Source: Aquibaculum sediminis | Lineage (GTDB): Bacteria > Pseudomonadota > Alphaproteobacteria > Kiloniellales > DSM-21159 | Assembly (NCBI RefSeq): GCF_040712085.1 | Contig: NZ_JBFCVK010000003.1 | Coordinates: 366,579 to 430,578 of the forward strand | Length of the DNA: 64,000 nt | Direction: 5' to 3' | Shown here: positions 8,467-16,912 of the stretch, piece after piece | Layout of the letters: each line of letters opens with the position of its first letter | Numbering within the stretch: the stretch's first letter is position 1 | Translations under genes and position numbers: made by a program | Notes under the pieces: generated by a model | Databases searched by the model: none | What the model saw: only the letters and a program-made list of their open reading frames with translations | What the model was told of the DNA's origin: nothing

Positions 8467-10068
8467 ATGATCGACATGGATGTCGTGGCCCTGTCGCGTT
8501 TGCAGTTCGCGCTGACAGCCATGTACCACTTTCTCTTCGTGCCGCTGACGCTCGGCCTCTCGCTCATCATGGCGATCATGGAGAGCGTCTACGTCATGAC
8601 CGGGCGCGAGGTATGGCGCCGCATGACCCTCTTCTGGGGCACGCTGTTCGGCATCAACTTCGCCATGGGGGTCGCCACCGGCATCGTCATGGAGTTCCAG
8701 TTCGGCATGAACTGGTCCTATTACAGCCACTATGTCGGGGACATCTTCGGCGCGCCGCTCGCCATCGAGGGCCTGATGGCCTTCTTCCTGGAAGCCACCT
8801 TCATCGGGCTCTTCTTCTTTGGCTGGGATCGCCTGTCCAAGCTGGGGCATCTGACGGTGACTTGGCTGGTGGCGCTGGGCGCGAACTTCTCCGCGCTGTG
8901 GATCCTGATTGCCAACGGCTGGATGCAGTATCCCGTCGGTGCGACCTTCAATCCCGACACCATGCGCATGGAGATCGAGGACTTCATAGCGGTCATCTTC
9001 AATCCGGTGGCCCAGGCGAAGTTCGTGCATACGGTCAGCGCCGGCTACGTCACCGGGGCGATCTTCGTCATGTCGGTCAGCGCCTACTTTCTGCTGCGCG
9101 GCCGTCACCAGGCCATGGCACGGCGGTCCATGGCCGTGGCCTCGAGCTTCGGGCTGGCCGCGGCGCTTTCCGTCGTCGTGCTGGGCGATGAGAGCGGCTA
9201 CGTCACCACCGAGCATCAGAAGATGAAGATCGCGGCCATGGAGGGCATGTGGCACACGGAGGACGCGCCGGCGCCCTTCACCATTTTCGCCCTGCCGGAC
9301 CAGGAGACGCAGAGCAATCGCTATGAGGTGCAGGTGCCCTTCGCCCTCGGCCTGATCGCCACCCGTTCCTTCACGCAGGAGCTTCCTGGCATCGTTGATC
9401 TGGTGGACCGGGCGGAGGACCAGGTGCGCAGTGGCCTGGTCGGTTATCAGGCCATGCTGGACCTGCGCGCGGATGCGGAGAACGAGGCGGCGCGCGAGCT
9501 GCTGGCCGAACACTGGGCCGATCTCGGCTATGCCCTGCTGCTCAAGCGCTACCGCGAGGACATCCTTGAGGCGAACGACGAGGAGATCGCCCAGGCGGCC
9601 CTGGACACCGTGCCGCACATCGCGCCGATCTTCTGGAGCTTCCGGCTCATGGTGGCGCTGGGCTTCTACTTCATCGCCTTCTTCGCCGTGGCCTTCTGGT
9701 TCTCGAGTCGCGGGGCCTTTGAGCGCAATCGCTGGTTCCTGCACATCGCGCTCTGGAGCCTGCCCTTGCCCTGGCTCGCCGTCGAACTTGGCTGGTTCGT
9801 CGCCGAGTACGGTCGCCAGCCCTGGATCATCGAAGGCGTCTTGCCGACCTTCTATGCTGTCTCCGATCTCTCGGTCTGGGATCTGGTGGCGACCATCACC
9901 GGCTTCGTGACCTTCTACACCTTGCTGGCCATCGTCGATGTCTGGCTGTTGCTGCGCTACATCCGCAAGGGCCCCTCGGAGCCCGAGCCGCAGCAGGGCA
10001 GCCCCGCTACAGGCAGCGGCCCGCAAGGACCCGGCCTGCGCCACGCCACCGCCGCCTATAAGGAGTGA
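8467..10068 (+). CDS. cydA: Cytochrome bd ubiquinol oxidase subunit I
   Basis: Membrane subunit (533 aa) carrying haems b558, b595 and d. His21 (in AMYHFLF) matches the b595 ligand. The His in KFVHTVSAG and the Met in FRLMVALGF match the b558 ligands. The quinol-binding region has the QKMKIAAMEG motif with conserved Lys and Glu. The long Q-loop resembles that of E. coli CydA rather than the short CIO type. The ATG at 8467 is chosen because it begins the conserved N-terminus (IDMDVVALSRLQFAL). First gene of cydABX. Confidence 0.97.
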   Translation: MIDMDVVALSRLQFALTAMYHFLFVPLTLGLSLIMAIMESVYVMTGREVWRRMTLFWGTLFGINFAMGVATGIVMEFQFGMNWSYYSHYVGDIFGAPLAIEGLMAFFLEATFIGLFFFGWDRLSKLGHLTVTWLVALGANFSALWILIANGWMQYPVGATFNPDTMRMEIEDFIAVIFNPVAQAKFVHTVSAGYVTGAIFVMSVSAYFLLRGRHQAMARRSMAVASSFGLAAALSVVVLGDESGYVTTEHQKMKIAAMEGMWHTEDAPAPFTIFALPDQETQSNRYEVQVPFALGLIATRSFTQELPGIVDLVDRAEDQVRSGLVGYQAMLDLRADAENEAARELLAEHWADLGYALLLKRYREDILEANDEEIAQAALDTVPHIAPIFWSFRLMVALGFYFIAFFAVAFWFSSRGAFERNRWFLHIALWSLPLPWLAVELGWFVAEYGRQPWIIEGVLPTFYAVSDLSVWDLVATITGFVTFYTLLAIVDVWLLLRYIRKGPSEPEPQQGSPATGSGPQGPGLRHATAAYKE

Positions 10069-10073
10069 GCGCC

Positions 10074-11222
10074 ATGGAACTGATCCCGCTCGACTATCCC
10101 ACGCTGCGGCTGATTTGGTGGCTGCTGCTGGGCGTGCTGCTGATCGGCTTTGCGGTCATGGACGGCTTCGATCTGGGCACGGGGACGCTCCTGCCTTTCG
10201 TCGCCCGCACCGATGACGAACGGCGCATCGTGGTGAATACGGTGGGGCCGGTCTGGGAAGGCAACCAGGTCTGGCTGATCCTGGGCGGTGGCGCGATTTT
10301 CGCGGCCTGGCCACCGCTCTATGCCGTCTCTTTCTCCGGCTTCTACCTGGCCATGTTCCTCCTGCTGGCCGCGCTTATCCTGCGGCCGGTGGGTTTCAAG
10401 TTCCGCTCCAAGGTCGGGGATTCGCGCTGGCGGACCTTCTGGGACTGGGGGCTCTTCGTGGGCGGTGCAGTGCCGGCGCTCATCACCGGCGTTGCGGTGG
10501 GCAACGTCCTGCTGGGCGTGCCTTTCTATTTCTCGGATGACCTCCGGCCCTTCTACGACGGCGGGCTGCTCGGCCTGCTCAACCCCTTCGCGCTGCTCTG
10601 CGGGCTCGTCAGCCTCTCCATGATGACCCTGCACGGCGCCACCTGGCTCTCCTTCAAGACCGAGGCGCCGGTGGCAGAGCGCGCCCGGCGCTACGGCGGC
10701 TTTGCGGCGCTGGCCACTCTGGCGCTCTTCGCTCTGGCCGGCCTTGCGGTGGCCTACTGGGTCGAGGGCTACGTGGTGGTCTCGCAAGTGGTGCAGGACG
10801 GACCGTCCAATCCCCTGCGCAAGGAGGTGGCGACGGTGGTGGGCGGCTGGCTCTCCAACTACGACGCCTATCCCTGGATGCTGACGGGGCCGATCCTCGG
10901 CTTCGGCGGCGTTGCGCTGGCCGGCCTGCTGTTGCTGGCGCGCCGGCCGCTGCTGGCTTTCTTCGCCTCCGCGCTGGGCATCTTCGGCATTATTTCCACT
11001 GCGGGCTTGTCGCTCTTTCCCTTCCTGCTGCCCTCTTCGCAGGACCCGCGTTCGAGCCTGACCGTGTGGGATGCCTCGTCCAGTCCCATGACGCTGTGGG
11101 TCATGCTGATCGCCACGCTGATCTTCATGCCGATCATCCTGGCCTACACCGCCTGGGTTTACCGCGTGATCGCCGGCAAGGTGACGACGCGCGACCTGGA
11201 TTCCAACGTCAACGCCTATTGA
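10074..11222 (+). CDS. cydB: Cytochrome bd ubiquinol oxidase subunit II
   Basis: Integral membrane subunit of about 382 aa with around eight to nine helices and the conserved N-terminal WWLLLGVLLIGFAVMDGFDL region. The start ATG follows AAGGAG at a good distance; an in-frame GTG at 10065 overlapping the cydA stop is the alternative. It pairs with CydA, which binds the haems, and is followed by cydX 16 bp downstream. Confidence 0.96.
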   Translation: MELIPLDYPTLRLIWWLLLGVLLIGFAVMDGFDLGTGTLLPFVARTDDERRIVVNTVGPVWEGNQVWLILGGGAIFAAWPPLYAVSFSGFYLAMFLLLAALILRPVGFKFRSKVGDSRWRTFWDWGLFVGGAVPALITGVAVGNVLLGVPFYFSDDLRPFYDGGLLGLLNPFALLCGLVSLSMMTLHGATWLSFKTEAPVAERARRYGGFAALATLALFALAGLAVAYWVEGYVVVSQVVQDGPSNPLRKEVATVVGGWLSNYDAYPWMLTGPILGFGGVALAGLLLLARRPLLAFFASALGIFGIISTAGLSLFPFLLPSSQDPRSSLTVWDASSSPMTLWVMLIATLIFMPIILAYTAWVYRVIAGKVTTRDLDSNVNAY

Positions 11223-11238
11223 AGGAGGCGCTTGCGGC

Positions 11239-11343
11239 ATGTGGTACTTTTCCTGGATCCTCGGTCTCGGACTCGCCTGTTCCTTTGCCATTCTCAACGC
11301 CATGTGGCTGGAACTGCGCGAAGACAAGCAGAAAGACATTTAA
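11239..11343 (+). CDS. cydX: CydX, small subunit of cytochrome bd oxidase
   Basis: A 34-residue single-helix protein beginning MWYFSWILGLGLA and ending in a charged tail (LREDKQKDI), the hallmark of CydX. A strong AAGGAGG site lies just upstream and it follows cydB by 16 bp. CydX stabilises the haem environment of the bd oxidase. It is short enough to be missed by gene finders. Confidence 0.93.
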   Translation: MWYFSWILGLGLACSFAILNAMWLELREDKQKDI

Positions 11344-11644
11344 GTAAATTGGTGCTGCATCCGCGCTGCAGCCCGGTCTTGATGCAGCGCAGAGCCGCTT
11401 GTCGGCAAAAAATGCATCTGCTCGTGCGGTTTTTCTTCCACGAATCCGCCATCATCGCCTAACGTCCTGGGGGCAATATGCGCCCAGGACCGGATCGCGT
11501 GGGATCGGAGCCGCAAGGTTTCGGTTTTCACACCTGAATTCGGTTCGGAATGGAAGGGTCGAGCAGCGTCACGACCTTGAAAGCGGACCGCGCCGCGTCT
11601 GCGTTTTCGGGATGATCTGCTCTCATGACAGGGAGGTCCGCGCC

Positions 11645-12553
11645 GTGGCGCGGACGGCGATGATGGATTGGGACAAGCTGCGCATATTTCACGCGGTGGC
11701 CGAAGCCGGCAGCTTTACCCACGCGGGCGAGGTGCTGAATCTCAGCCAGTCTGCGGTCAGCCGACAGATCAGCGCGCTGGAGGACAGCCTGCGTGTGCCG
11801 CTGTTCCATCGCCATGCCCGCGGCCTGATCCTCACCGAGCAGGGCGAGACGCTGTATCGAACGGCTCACGAGGTCTTCGCCAAGCTGTCGATGGCCGAGG
11901 CGCTGCTCACCGAGAGTCGGGAGCGGCCGCGCGGCCCCTTGAAGGTCACCACCACCGTGGCCTTCGGCTCGACCTGGCTGGCGCCACGGGTGCGCGGCTT
12001 CATGGACCTCTATCCCGAAATCGAGATGCATCTGCTGCTCGATGACCGGGAACTGGACCTTTCTATGCGCGAGGCGGACGTGGCGATCCGGCTTTCGCCG
12101 CCGCGCCAGGCCGACCTGATCCAGCGCCATCTCCTGACCGTGCACATGCAGGCCTACGCGGCGCCCTCTTATCTGAAAAAGCACGGCCTGCCGAACAAGC
12201 CGGCCGATCTCGATAAGCACCGCCTCATCGTCTATGGCCAGGATATGCGCGCGCCCGTGCCGGACGTGAACTGGCTGCTGCGCGTCGGCACCAGCGACAA
12301 CCGCCTGCGCAAGCCGGCGCTCACGGTGAACAACGTCTATGCGATCATGCAGGCTGTGGCGGCGGGCGCCGGCATTGGTGGACTGCCCGAGTTCATGATT
12401 CAGGAGGGCAGTGATCTGGTTCAGATCCTTCCGGAGCTGGAAGGTCCGCGCCTGGATGCCTATTTTGTTTATCCAGAGGAATTGCGGGGAACCCACCGCG
12501 TAGAGGTGTTCCGCGACTTCCTTTTGCGGCAGGTTGCGCAGTCGAAGTTCTGA
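11645..12553 (+). CDS. LysR-family regulator, LsrB/VtlR type
   Basis: Regulator of about 302 aa whose N-terminus (MDWDKLRIFHAVAEAGSFTH, then LNLSQSAVSRQ and LFHRHARGLILTEQGE) closely matches, from memory, the LsrB of Sinorhizobium and VtlR of Brucella and Agrobacterium. Those regulators sit beside AbcR small RNA genes and activate one of them, which fits the structured RNA locus 175 bp downstream here. The GTG at 11645 follows GGGAGG; ATGs at 11660 and 11663 are alternatives. The protein contains no cysteine, whereas redox-active cysteines are reported for LsrB, so thiol sensing is unlikely here. Confidence 0.85.
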   Translation: MARTAMMDWDKLRIFHAVAEAGSFTHAGEVLNLSQSAVSRQISALEDSLRVPLFHRHARGLILTEQGETLYRTAHEVFAKLSMAEALLTESRERPRGPLKVTTTVAFGSTWLAPRVRGFMDLYPEIEMHLLLDDRELDLSMREADVAIRLSPPRQADLIQRHLLTVHMQAYAAPSYLKKHGLPNKPADLDKHRLIVYGQDMRAPVPDVNWLLRVGTSDNRLRKPALTVNNVYAIMQAVAAGAGIGGLPEFMIQEGSDLVQILPELEGPRLDAYFVYPEELRGTHRVEVFRDFLLRQVAQSKF

Positions 12554-12728
12554 TTATGCTGCATCGCGCAAAGGTGGGCGCGGCGGAACCTGGGTGGCCT
12601 GGCGGGCGTTGAAGGCGTGAGAGCGCTGCCGGATGCGGGATTTCCGTCAGCCATGCGAGCATCGCATGACCCGAATGTTTGTTTGTGCATAGACAATGAG
12701 GGCCCGAAACACCAAATTCCTACTCAGC

Positions 12729-12905
12729 GATGTTGCGTTGCAACATCCCCCGGGTTTCCGGCTCCTCCCGCCGGAAACCCCGCCCGGATCTCGATCCGGG
12801 CACAGGGCCCTCCGGCGCGTCCCTCGCGCTGCTGGGTCCTACGTCTCCCAGACGTGAAGCCTCCCTGTTCAACTTGCCGGGCCCTTGTGGCCCGGCATTT
12901 TTTTT
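12729..12905 (+). ncRNA. Structured trans-acting sRNA locus, AbcR/alpha-r14/alpha-r15-like
   Basis: A run of strong hairpins ends in a rho-independent terminator. Stem 1: GATGTTGC/GCAACATC (12729-12747). Stem 2: 10 bp, GGGTTTCCGG/CCGGAAACCC, with loop CTCCTCCCG (12752-12780). Stem 3: GCCCGGAT/ATCCGGGC (12782-12801). Stem 4: ACGTCT/AGACGT closing CCC, giving CTCCC at 12845-12849. Then an unpaired CCTCCC (12860-12865) and the terminator. Loop CTCCTCCCG is the motif I recall for alpha-r14 RNAs. The CTCCC hairpin plus CCTCCC before the terminator resembles alpha-r15/AbcR. These are anti-Shine-Dalgarno sequences. One transcript of about 180 nt or two shorter ones are both possible; the 5' end is estimated. 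Confidence 0.75.
12876..12905 (+). terminator. Rho-independent terminator of the sRNA locus
   Basis: An 8-bp GC stem (GCCGGGCC/GGCCCGGC) with loop CTTGT, followed by A and eight Ts. The T-tract fixes the plus-strand direction of transcription. Confidence 0.88.
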
Positions 12906-12939
12906 GGTGCGATCGGAGTCACGTCCAAACTCCGAAGCC

Positions 12940-13224
12940 TCATGATTCAGATTCAATGCGGTCTTCGAGCCAGCCCTCAGGAATCTCATCCCCTTCCCGC
13001 GGCGGCAAGGTGCCGGCCGTAGCCAGAATCCGCTTGAGCTCCTCGGGATCGGCCTTGGCCGCTCGTTCCTCGAAGTAGCGCATGGTCTTCAGCTCGGCCA
13101 ATCGCCTTGCGACGGCCACGGTGATGAACTGGTTGATCGAAGTGCCCTCCATTTCGGATGCCTTCTTCACCTCCTTCATAATCGAGGCCGGAAGGCGGAG
13201 AGCGTATCCAGTGACGGTCGCCAT
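12940..13224 (-). CDS. Ribbon-helix-helix protein, orphan antitoxin-like
   Basis: A 94-residue protein with an N-terminal ribbon-helix-helix pattern (VTGYALRLPASIMKEVKKAS then TSINQFITVAVARRLAEL), as in HicB-like or CopG-type antitoxins. The start at 13224 is preceded by GAGGAGG at 6 bp; an earlier in-frame ATG lacks this. The C-terminal half is acidic and could be a toxin-binding tail. No toxin gene lies next to it: the sRNA terminator is 35 bp downstream and converges on it. It may be a solitary regulator or the remnant of a toxin-antitoxin pair. Confidence 0.75.
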   Translation of the reverse strand: MATVTGYALRLPASIMKEVKKASEMEGTSINQFITVAVARRLAELKTMRYFEERAAKADPEELKRILATAGTLPPREGDEIPEGWLEDRIESES

Positions 13225-13340
13225 TCTATCCTCCTCAAGAGTTCGCCAGGCCGACATACCTCGACCCCAATGTGTTTCACCCCTGGGTCCGATGGCTGAT
13301 AGTCGCTTACACCTGAATGCGCTCTCCTGAAAAGCATCCC

Positions 13341-14369
13341 CTATTTCCGCGCCCCTTCGAAGCCCTGCAGGAAGGATTCCAGGTTCTCCCCGAGTTCCGG
13401 CGTGAGATAGCCGCCCTCCTGCACCAGCAGGGTGGGGAAACCCTCGCGCGCGATCGCGCCGGCAATTTGGGCGAAGCCTTCGGTGGTGACCGCGAGGCCG
13501 GCCAGGGGATCGCCGGCGAAGGCATCCAGGCCGAGTGCGACCACCAGCACGCCGGGGGCATAGGCCCGGATGGCGCCGAAAGCCCGTATCAGGGCCTCAA
13601 GGAAGGGTTCGTCGCCGCTACCGAGGGGCAGGGGCAGGTTGAGGTTGAAACCTTCCCCCTCGCCCTTGCCACGTTCCTGGGCGTGACCCCAGAAGAAGGG
13701 ATAGAAGTGGGCCGGGTCGGCGTGGATCGAGACGGTCAGCACATCGCGACGGCGATAGAAGACCCCTTGCGTGCCGTTGCCGTGGTGCAGGTCGACGTCC
13801 AGGATGGCCACGCGCTCGTGGGCCTGGCGCAGGTGCTGGGCGGCGATGGCGGCATTGTTGAGGAAGCAGAAGCCGCCGGCCATGTCGGCGTAGGCGTGGT
13901 GCCCCGGCGGGCGGCAGAGCGCATAGGCCTCGTCGGCCCCGTCGAGCAGCAGGCTGGCGCCGTGCACGGCCGTGTCGGCGGCGCGGCAGGCGGCCTCCCA
14001 GGTGTGGGTGCCGATGGGGCAGGCGGTGTCCGCCATGTGCCAGCCGGCGCGGCCCACGATGTGCTGCGGATAGCTGGCCGGGCGCCGGCCGGGATGCACG
14101 TTCGCGATGATCTCCCCGCCGCTGTCGCCCAGCGCCTGCCACTCCTCCCAGGCCGTTTCGAGAAACTGCAGGTACTCCGGCGTGTGGATGGCCGCGCGGG
14201 GGCCCGGGCCGAAGGCCTCGGCGGTGAGGACCTCGTGACCCTGGCGCTCCACAGCGGCCAGCAGGGCTTGTGCGCGCTCAGGCTTCTCGGCGCTGGGCTT
14301 GGCCATGCCGCGCACCAGGAAGAACTGCGGATCGTGCCGGCCGTGTTCGGGGGCGTGAATGACCTTCAT
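13341..14369 (-). CDS. Histone-deacetylase-family amidohydrolase (acetylpolyamine type)
   Basis: HDAC/arginase-fold zinc amidohydrolase of 342 aa. Motifs in order are RPPGHHA (tandem His), DVDLHHGNGT (zinc Asp and His), SIHADPAHFYP and LGLDAFAGDPL (third zinc ligand Asp). In bacteria this family mainly deacetylates acetylpolyamines and other small acetylated amines in the cytoplasm. Its ATG overlaps the stop of the upstream GntR gene (ATGA), so the two are coupled. The divergent transporter operon ends in a second, unrelated deacylase, which suggests one pathway for acylated amines. Confidence 0.88.
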   Translation of the reverse strand: MKVIHAPEHGRHDPQFFLVRGMAKPSAEKPERAQALLAAVERQGHEVLTAEAFGPGPRAAIHTPEYLQFLETAWEEWQALGDSGGEIIANVHPGRRPASYPQHIVGRAGWHMADTACPIGTHTWEAACRAADTAVHGASLLLDGADEAYALCRPPGHHAYADMAGGFCFLNNAAIAAQHLRQAHERVAILDVDLHHGNGTQGVFYRRRDVLTVSIHADPAHFYPFFWGHAQERGKGEGEGFNLNLPLPLGSGDEPFLEALIRAFGAIRAYAPGVLVVALGLDAFAGDPLAGLAVTTEGFAQIAGAIAREGFPTLLVQEGGYLTPELGENLESFLQGFEGARK

Positions 14370-15061
14370 GCTTCTCCTTCGCCGGGCCTTGCCGGCTCTT
14401 GCAGGCGTTGCTGGAACAGCGCGCGCACCTCTTTCCAGGCGACGGTGATGTGGTGATCGAGTTCGCGTTGCAGGCGTGGGCCATCGCCAGCCTCCAGCGC
14501 CTCGAGCAGGGGGCAGTGAACCTGGGCCAGGCGGCATGGATCGTCGAAGATCTGGCCCACCAAGGCGATCACGAGATGCAGTTCGCCAGTGAGTTCCGAG
14601 AAGACGCGCTGCAGGCGGCGGTTGCCCGAGAGCTCGCAGAGCAGGAGGTGGAAGCGCAGGTCTTCCTCGACCACGGCGGCTTGATCGCCGCGCTCGGCGG
14701 TCTCGAGCAGGCGTTCGAGCTGGCGGCGCAAGGGGACGAGATCGGCGGCAGCGCCGCGGGCCAGCAGGGCGCTGCCGGCAAAACTCTCCAGACAGAGGCG
14801 CAGGCTGTAGAGGTCGTCCACCTCCTCCAGCGTCGGCAGGCGCACGGCAAAGCCGCGGTGGGGGCGGGAGGTGAGCAGTCCGCGCTGCTCCAGCAGGCGG
14901 GCGGCCTCGCGTACCGGGGCGCGGCTGATGCCCATCTGCCGGGCAATCTCCGCTTCGCCCAGGCGCTGGCCGGGTGCGAAACGGCCGGTAACGATGGCGC
15001 GGGTGAGTTGCTCGGCAACCCGGTCCACCAGTCCGTGCCGCTCGATGGTCTGGAAAGCCAT
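14366..15061 (-). CDS. GntR-family (FadR/FCD subfamily) regulator
   Basis: Regulator of 231 aa. A winged-helix domain at about residues 5-70 (LGEAEIARQMGISRAPVREAARLLEQRGLL) is followed by an all-helical FCD ligand-binding domain with metal-site histidines (for example in DLRFHLLLCELSGNRRL). It is translationally coupled to the HDAC-family gene and divergent from the ABC transporter, so it probably represses both in response to the imported substrate. Confidence 0.92.
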   Translation of the reverse strand: MAFQTIERHGLVDRVAEQLTRAIVTGRFAPGQRLGEAEIARQMGISRAPVREAARLLEQRGLLTSRPHRGFAVRLPTLEEVDDLYSLRLCLESFAGSALLARGAAADLVPLRRQLERLLETAERGDQAAVVEEDLRFHLLLCELSGNRRLQRVFSELTGELHLVIALVGQIFDDPCRLAQVHCPLLEALEAGDGPRLQRELDHHITVAWKEVRALFQQRLQEPARPGEGEA

Positions 15062-15100
15062 CCTGGGCTGTTTCCCTGCGTGCTGGCTCCACAACCTGAC

Positions 15101-15139
15101 GTTACCCAGGGTAGCGAGCGAAGGCGTCGACTGTCGACA
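15101..15139. promoter_or_regulatory. Candidate operator region between GntR and transporter genes
   Basis: Two dyads lie in the divergent promoter: GTTACCCAGGGTAGC (15101-15115, one mismatch) and the palindrome TGTCGACA (15132-15139). The second resembles the TNGTNNNACNA core of FadR-subfamily operators. Which one is used cannot be told from one sequence. Confidence 0.4.
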
Positions 15140-15257
15140 CATTTCTGCTTGGTGCTGCGTCGCAGTCTGTGGCAGGGTCTTATGTGCAGCAGGGGGTCGA
15201 ATTAAACAGATCCCCGCGCAACAGGGCGGCTTCAAACACAAAAGGGAGACTCGAAGC

Positions 15258-16823
15258 ATGACCAAAGGGCAAAGGGCGATCGCCCTGGCATTGGCGGCCG
15301 CAGTGACGGCAGCGGCTGGCTCGGCCTTGGCTGAGGAGCCGAAGCGGGGCGGCACGGCGAACGTCGTGATCCAGCCGGAACCGCCCGGCCTGATCATGGG
15401 CCTCTGGCAGAATGCTCCGACGCAGATGGTGGCCGGCAACATCTATGAAAGCCTGCTGAAGTACGACCAGGAGCTGAACCCCCTGCCCAGTCTGGCGACG
15501 GAGTGGGAGGTCAACGACGACGGCACGGTCTACACCTTCCATCTCAAGGACAACGTCCTCTGGCACGACGGCGAGCCCATGACCGCCGACGACGTGGTCT
15601 TCTCCGTCACCGACTTCCTGGCCGAAACCCATCCGCGCCTGCGTGTCTCCCTGGAGCATGTGGAGAATGTCGAGGCGCTGGACGACCACACGGTGCAGTT
15701 CACGCTGAAGCAGCCCTTCGGCCCCTTCATGGGCATCTTCGAGGTCGGCTCCATGCCGATCACGCCCAAGCACATCTACGAGGGCACCAACTTCCAGGAC
15801 AACCCGGCCAACAACCATCCCATCGGCACCGGGCCCTTCAAGTTCGCGGAGTGGGAGCGGGGCTCGCACATTCATCTGGTGCGCAACGAGGACTATCACG
15901 TCGAGGGCCTGCCCTACCTGGACGAGGTCTACTGGCACGTGATCCCGGACGGAGCGTCGCGGGCCGTGGCCTATGAGAATGGCGACGTTGATGTGCTGCC
16001 CGGCGGTTCGGTGGAGAACTTCGACGTGCAGCGCCTGGCCGATCTGCCGAACACCTGCATCACCGGCGGGGGCTGGGAATACTTCTCCCCCATGGCCTGG
16101 ATGTGGCTGAACAACCGCGAAGGACCGCTGTCCGACAAGCGTGTGCGCCAGGCCGTGCTCTACTCCATCGATCGCGAGTTCGCCCGCGACGCCATCTGGA
16201 ACGGCCTGGGCGAGGTGCCCACCGGGCCGGTGAGTTCCAAGGTGCGCTTCTACGAGCCCGACGTGCCGCGCTACGACTACGATCCCGACAAGGCGCGCGA
16301 ACTTCTCGAAGAGGCGGGCTACGACGGCGAAGAGATCCGCATGCTGCCGCTGCCCTATGGCGAGACCTGGCAGCGCTGGGCCGAGGCGGTGCGTCAGAAC
16401 ATGCAGGAGGCCGGCTTCAACGTCTCCATGGAGGCGACCGATGTCGGCGGCTGGAACCAGCGCTTGGGCGACTGGGACTACGACATGGCCTTCACCTACC
16501 TCTACCAGTACGGCGATCCGGCCCTGGGCGTGACCCGGAACTACATCTCCTCGAACATCGCCAAGGGCTCCCAGTGGAACAATGTCGAGGGCTATGTAAA
16601 CGAGCGGGTCGACGAACTGGCGGACGAGGGGGCGGTGGCTTTCCCTGACGAGAAGCGCCAGGAGATCTACAGCGAGATGCAGAAGATCATCGTCGAGGAC
16701 GCGCCGATCGCCTGGCTCTTGGAGATCGAGTTCCCCACGATCTATCGCTGCGACATGAAGGACCTGATCCAGACCGCCATCGGCGTCAACGACGGCTTCG
16801 GCGACGCCTGGCTGGACCGCTGA
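15258..16823 (+). CDS. ABC transporter substrate-binding protein, family 5
   Basis: Periplasmic binding protein of 521 aa for peptides or related solutes (DppA/OppA type). A signal peptide of about 24 residues (LALAAAVTAAAGSALAEE) is followed by the family-5 opening RGGTANVVIQPEPP and the conserved region QNAPTQMVAGNIYESLLKYD. AAGGGAG lies 10 bp upstream of the ATG. It is first in an operon with two permeases, a fused double ATPase and an M20 deacylase. That downstream context suggests an acylated amino acid or amine rather than a plain oligopeptide; this is inference. Confidence 0.92.
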   Translation: MTKGQRAIALALAAAVTAAAGSALAEEPKRGGTANVVIQPEPPGLIMGLWQNAPTQMVAGNIYESLLKYDQELNPLPSLATEWEVNDDGTVYTFHLKDNVLWHDGEPMTADDVVFSVTDFLAETHPRLRVSLEHVENVEALDDHTVQFTLKQPFGPFMGIFEVGSMPITPKHIYEGTNFQDNPANNHPIGTGPFKFAEWERGSHIHLVRNEDYHVEGLPYLDEVYWHVIPDGASRAVAYENGDVDVLPGGSVENFDVQRLADLPNTCITGGGWEYFSPMAWMWLNNREGPLSDKRVRQAVLYSIDREFARDAIWNGLGEVPTGPVSSKVRFYEPDVPRYDYDPDKARELLEEAGYDGEEIRMLPLPYGETWQRWAEAVRQNMQEAGFNVSMEATDVGGWNQRLGDWDYDMAFTYLYQYGDPALGVTRNYISSNIAKGSQWNNVEGYVNERVDELADEGAVAFPDEKRQEIYSEMQKIIVEDAPIAWLLEIEFPTIYRCDMKDLIQTAIGVNDGFGDAWLDR

Positions 16824-16834
16824 TCACGGCGTGT

Positions 16835-16872
16835 CGACCCCTGCCGGCGGCAAGCGCAGCCGGTGGGGGTCG
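16835..16872 (+). promoter_or_regulatory. Hairpin between binding-protein and permease genes
   Basis: Outer stem CGACCCC/GGGGTCG encloses an inner CCGGC/GCCGG stem, with no T-tract. Its position just after the binding-protein gene is the classic place for an mRNA-stabilising or attenuating hairpin that gives more binding protein than permease. Confidence 0.5.
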
Positions 16873-16912
16873 TCCCCGTCCTTTCCTGTGACCGCTGGGC
16901 GCCAGGGGAACA

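Noticed and set aside
8212..10044. Long open frame antisense to cydA (and similar ones at 3144-4793 and 18603-20408)
   Set aside because: They lie opposite well-identified genes, have low-complexity His/Gln/Arg-rich translations and no domain. Such frames are expected in GC-rich DNA.
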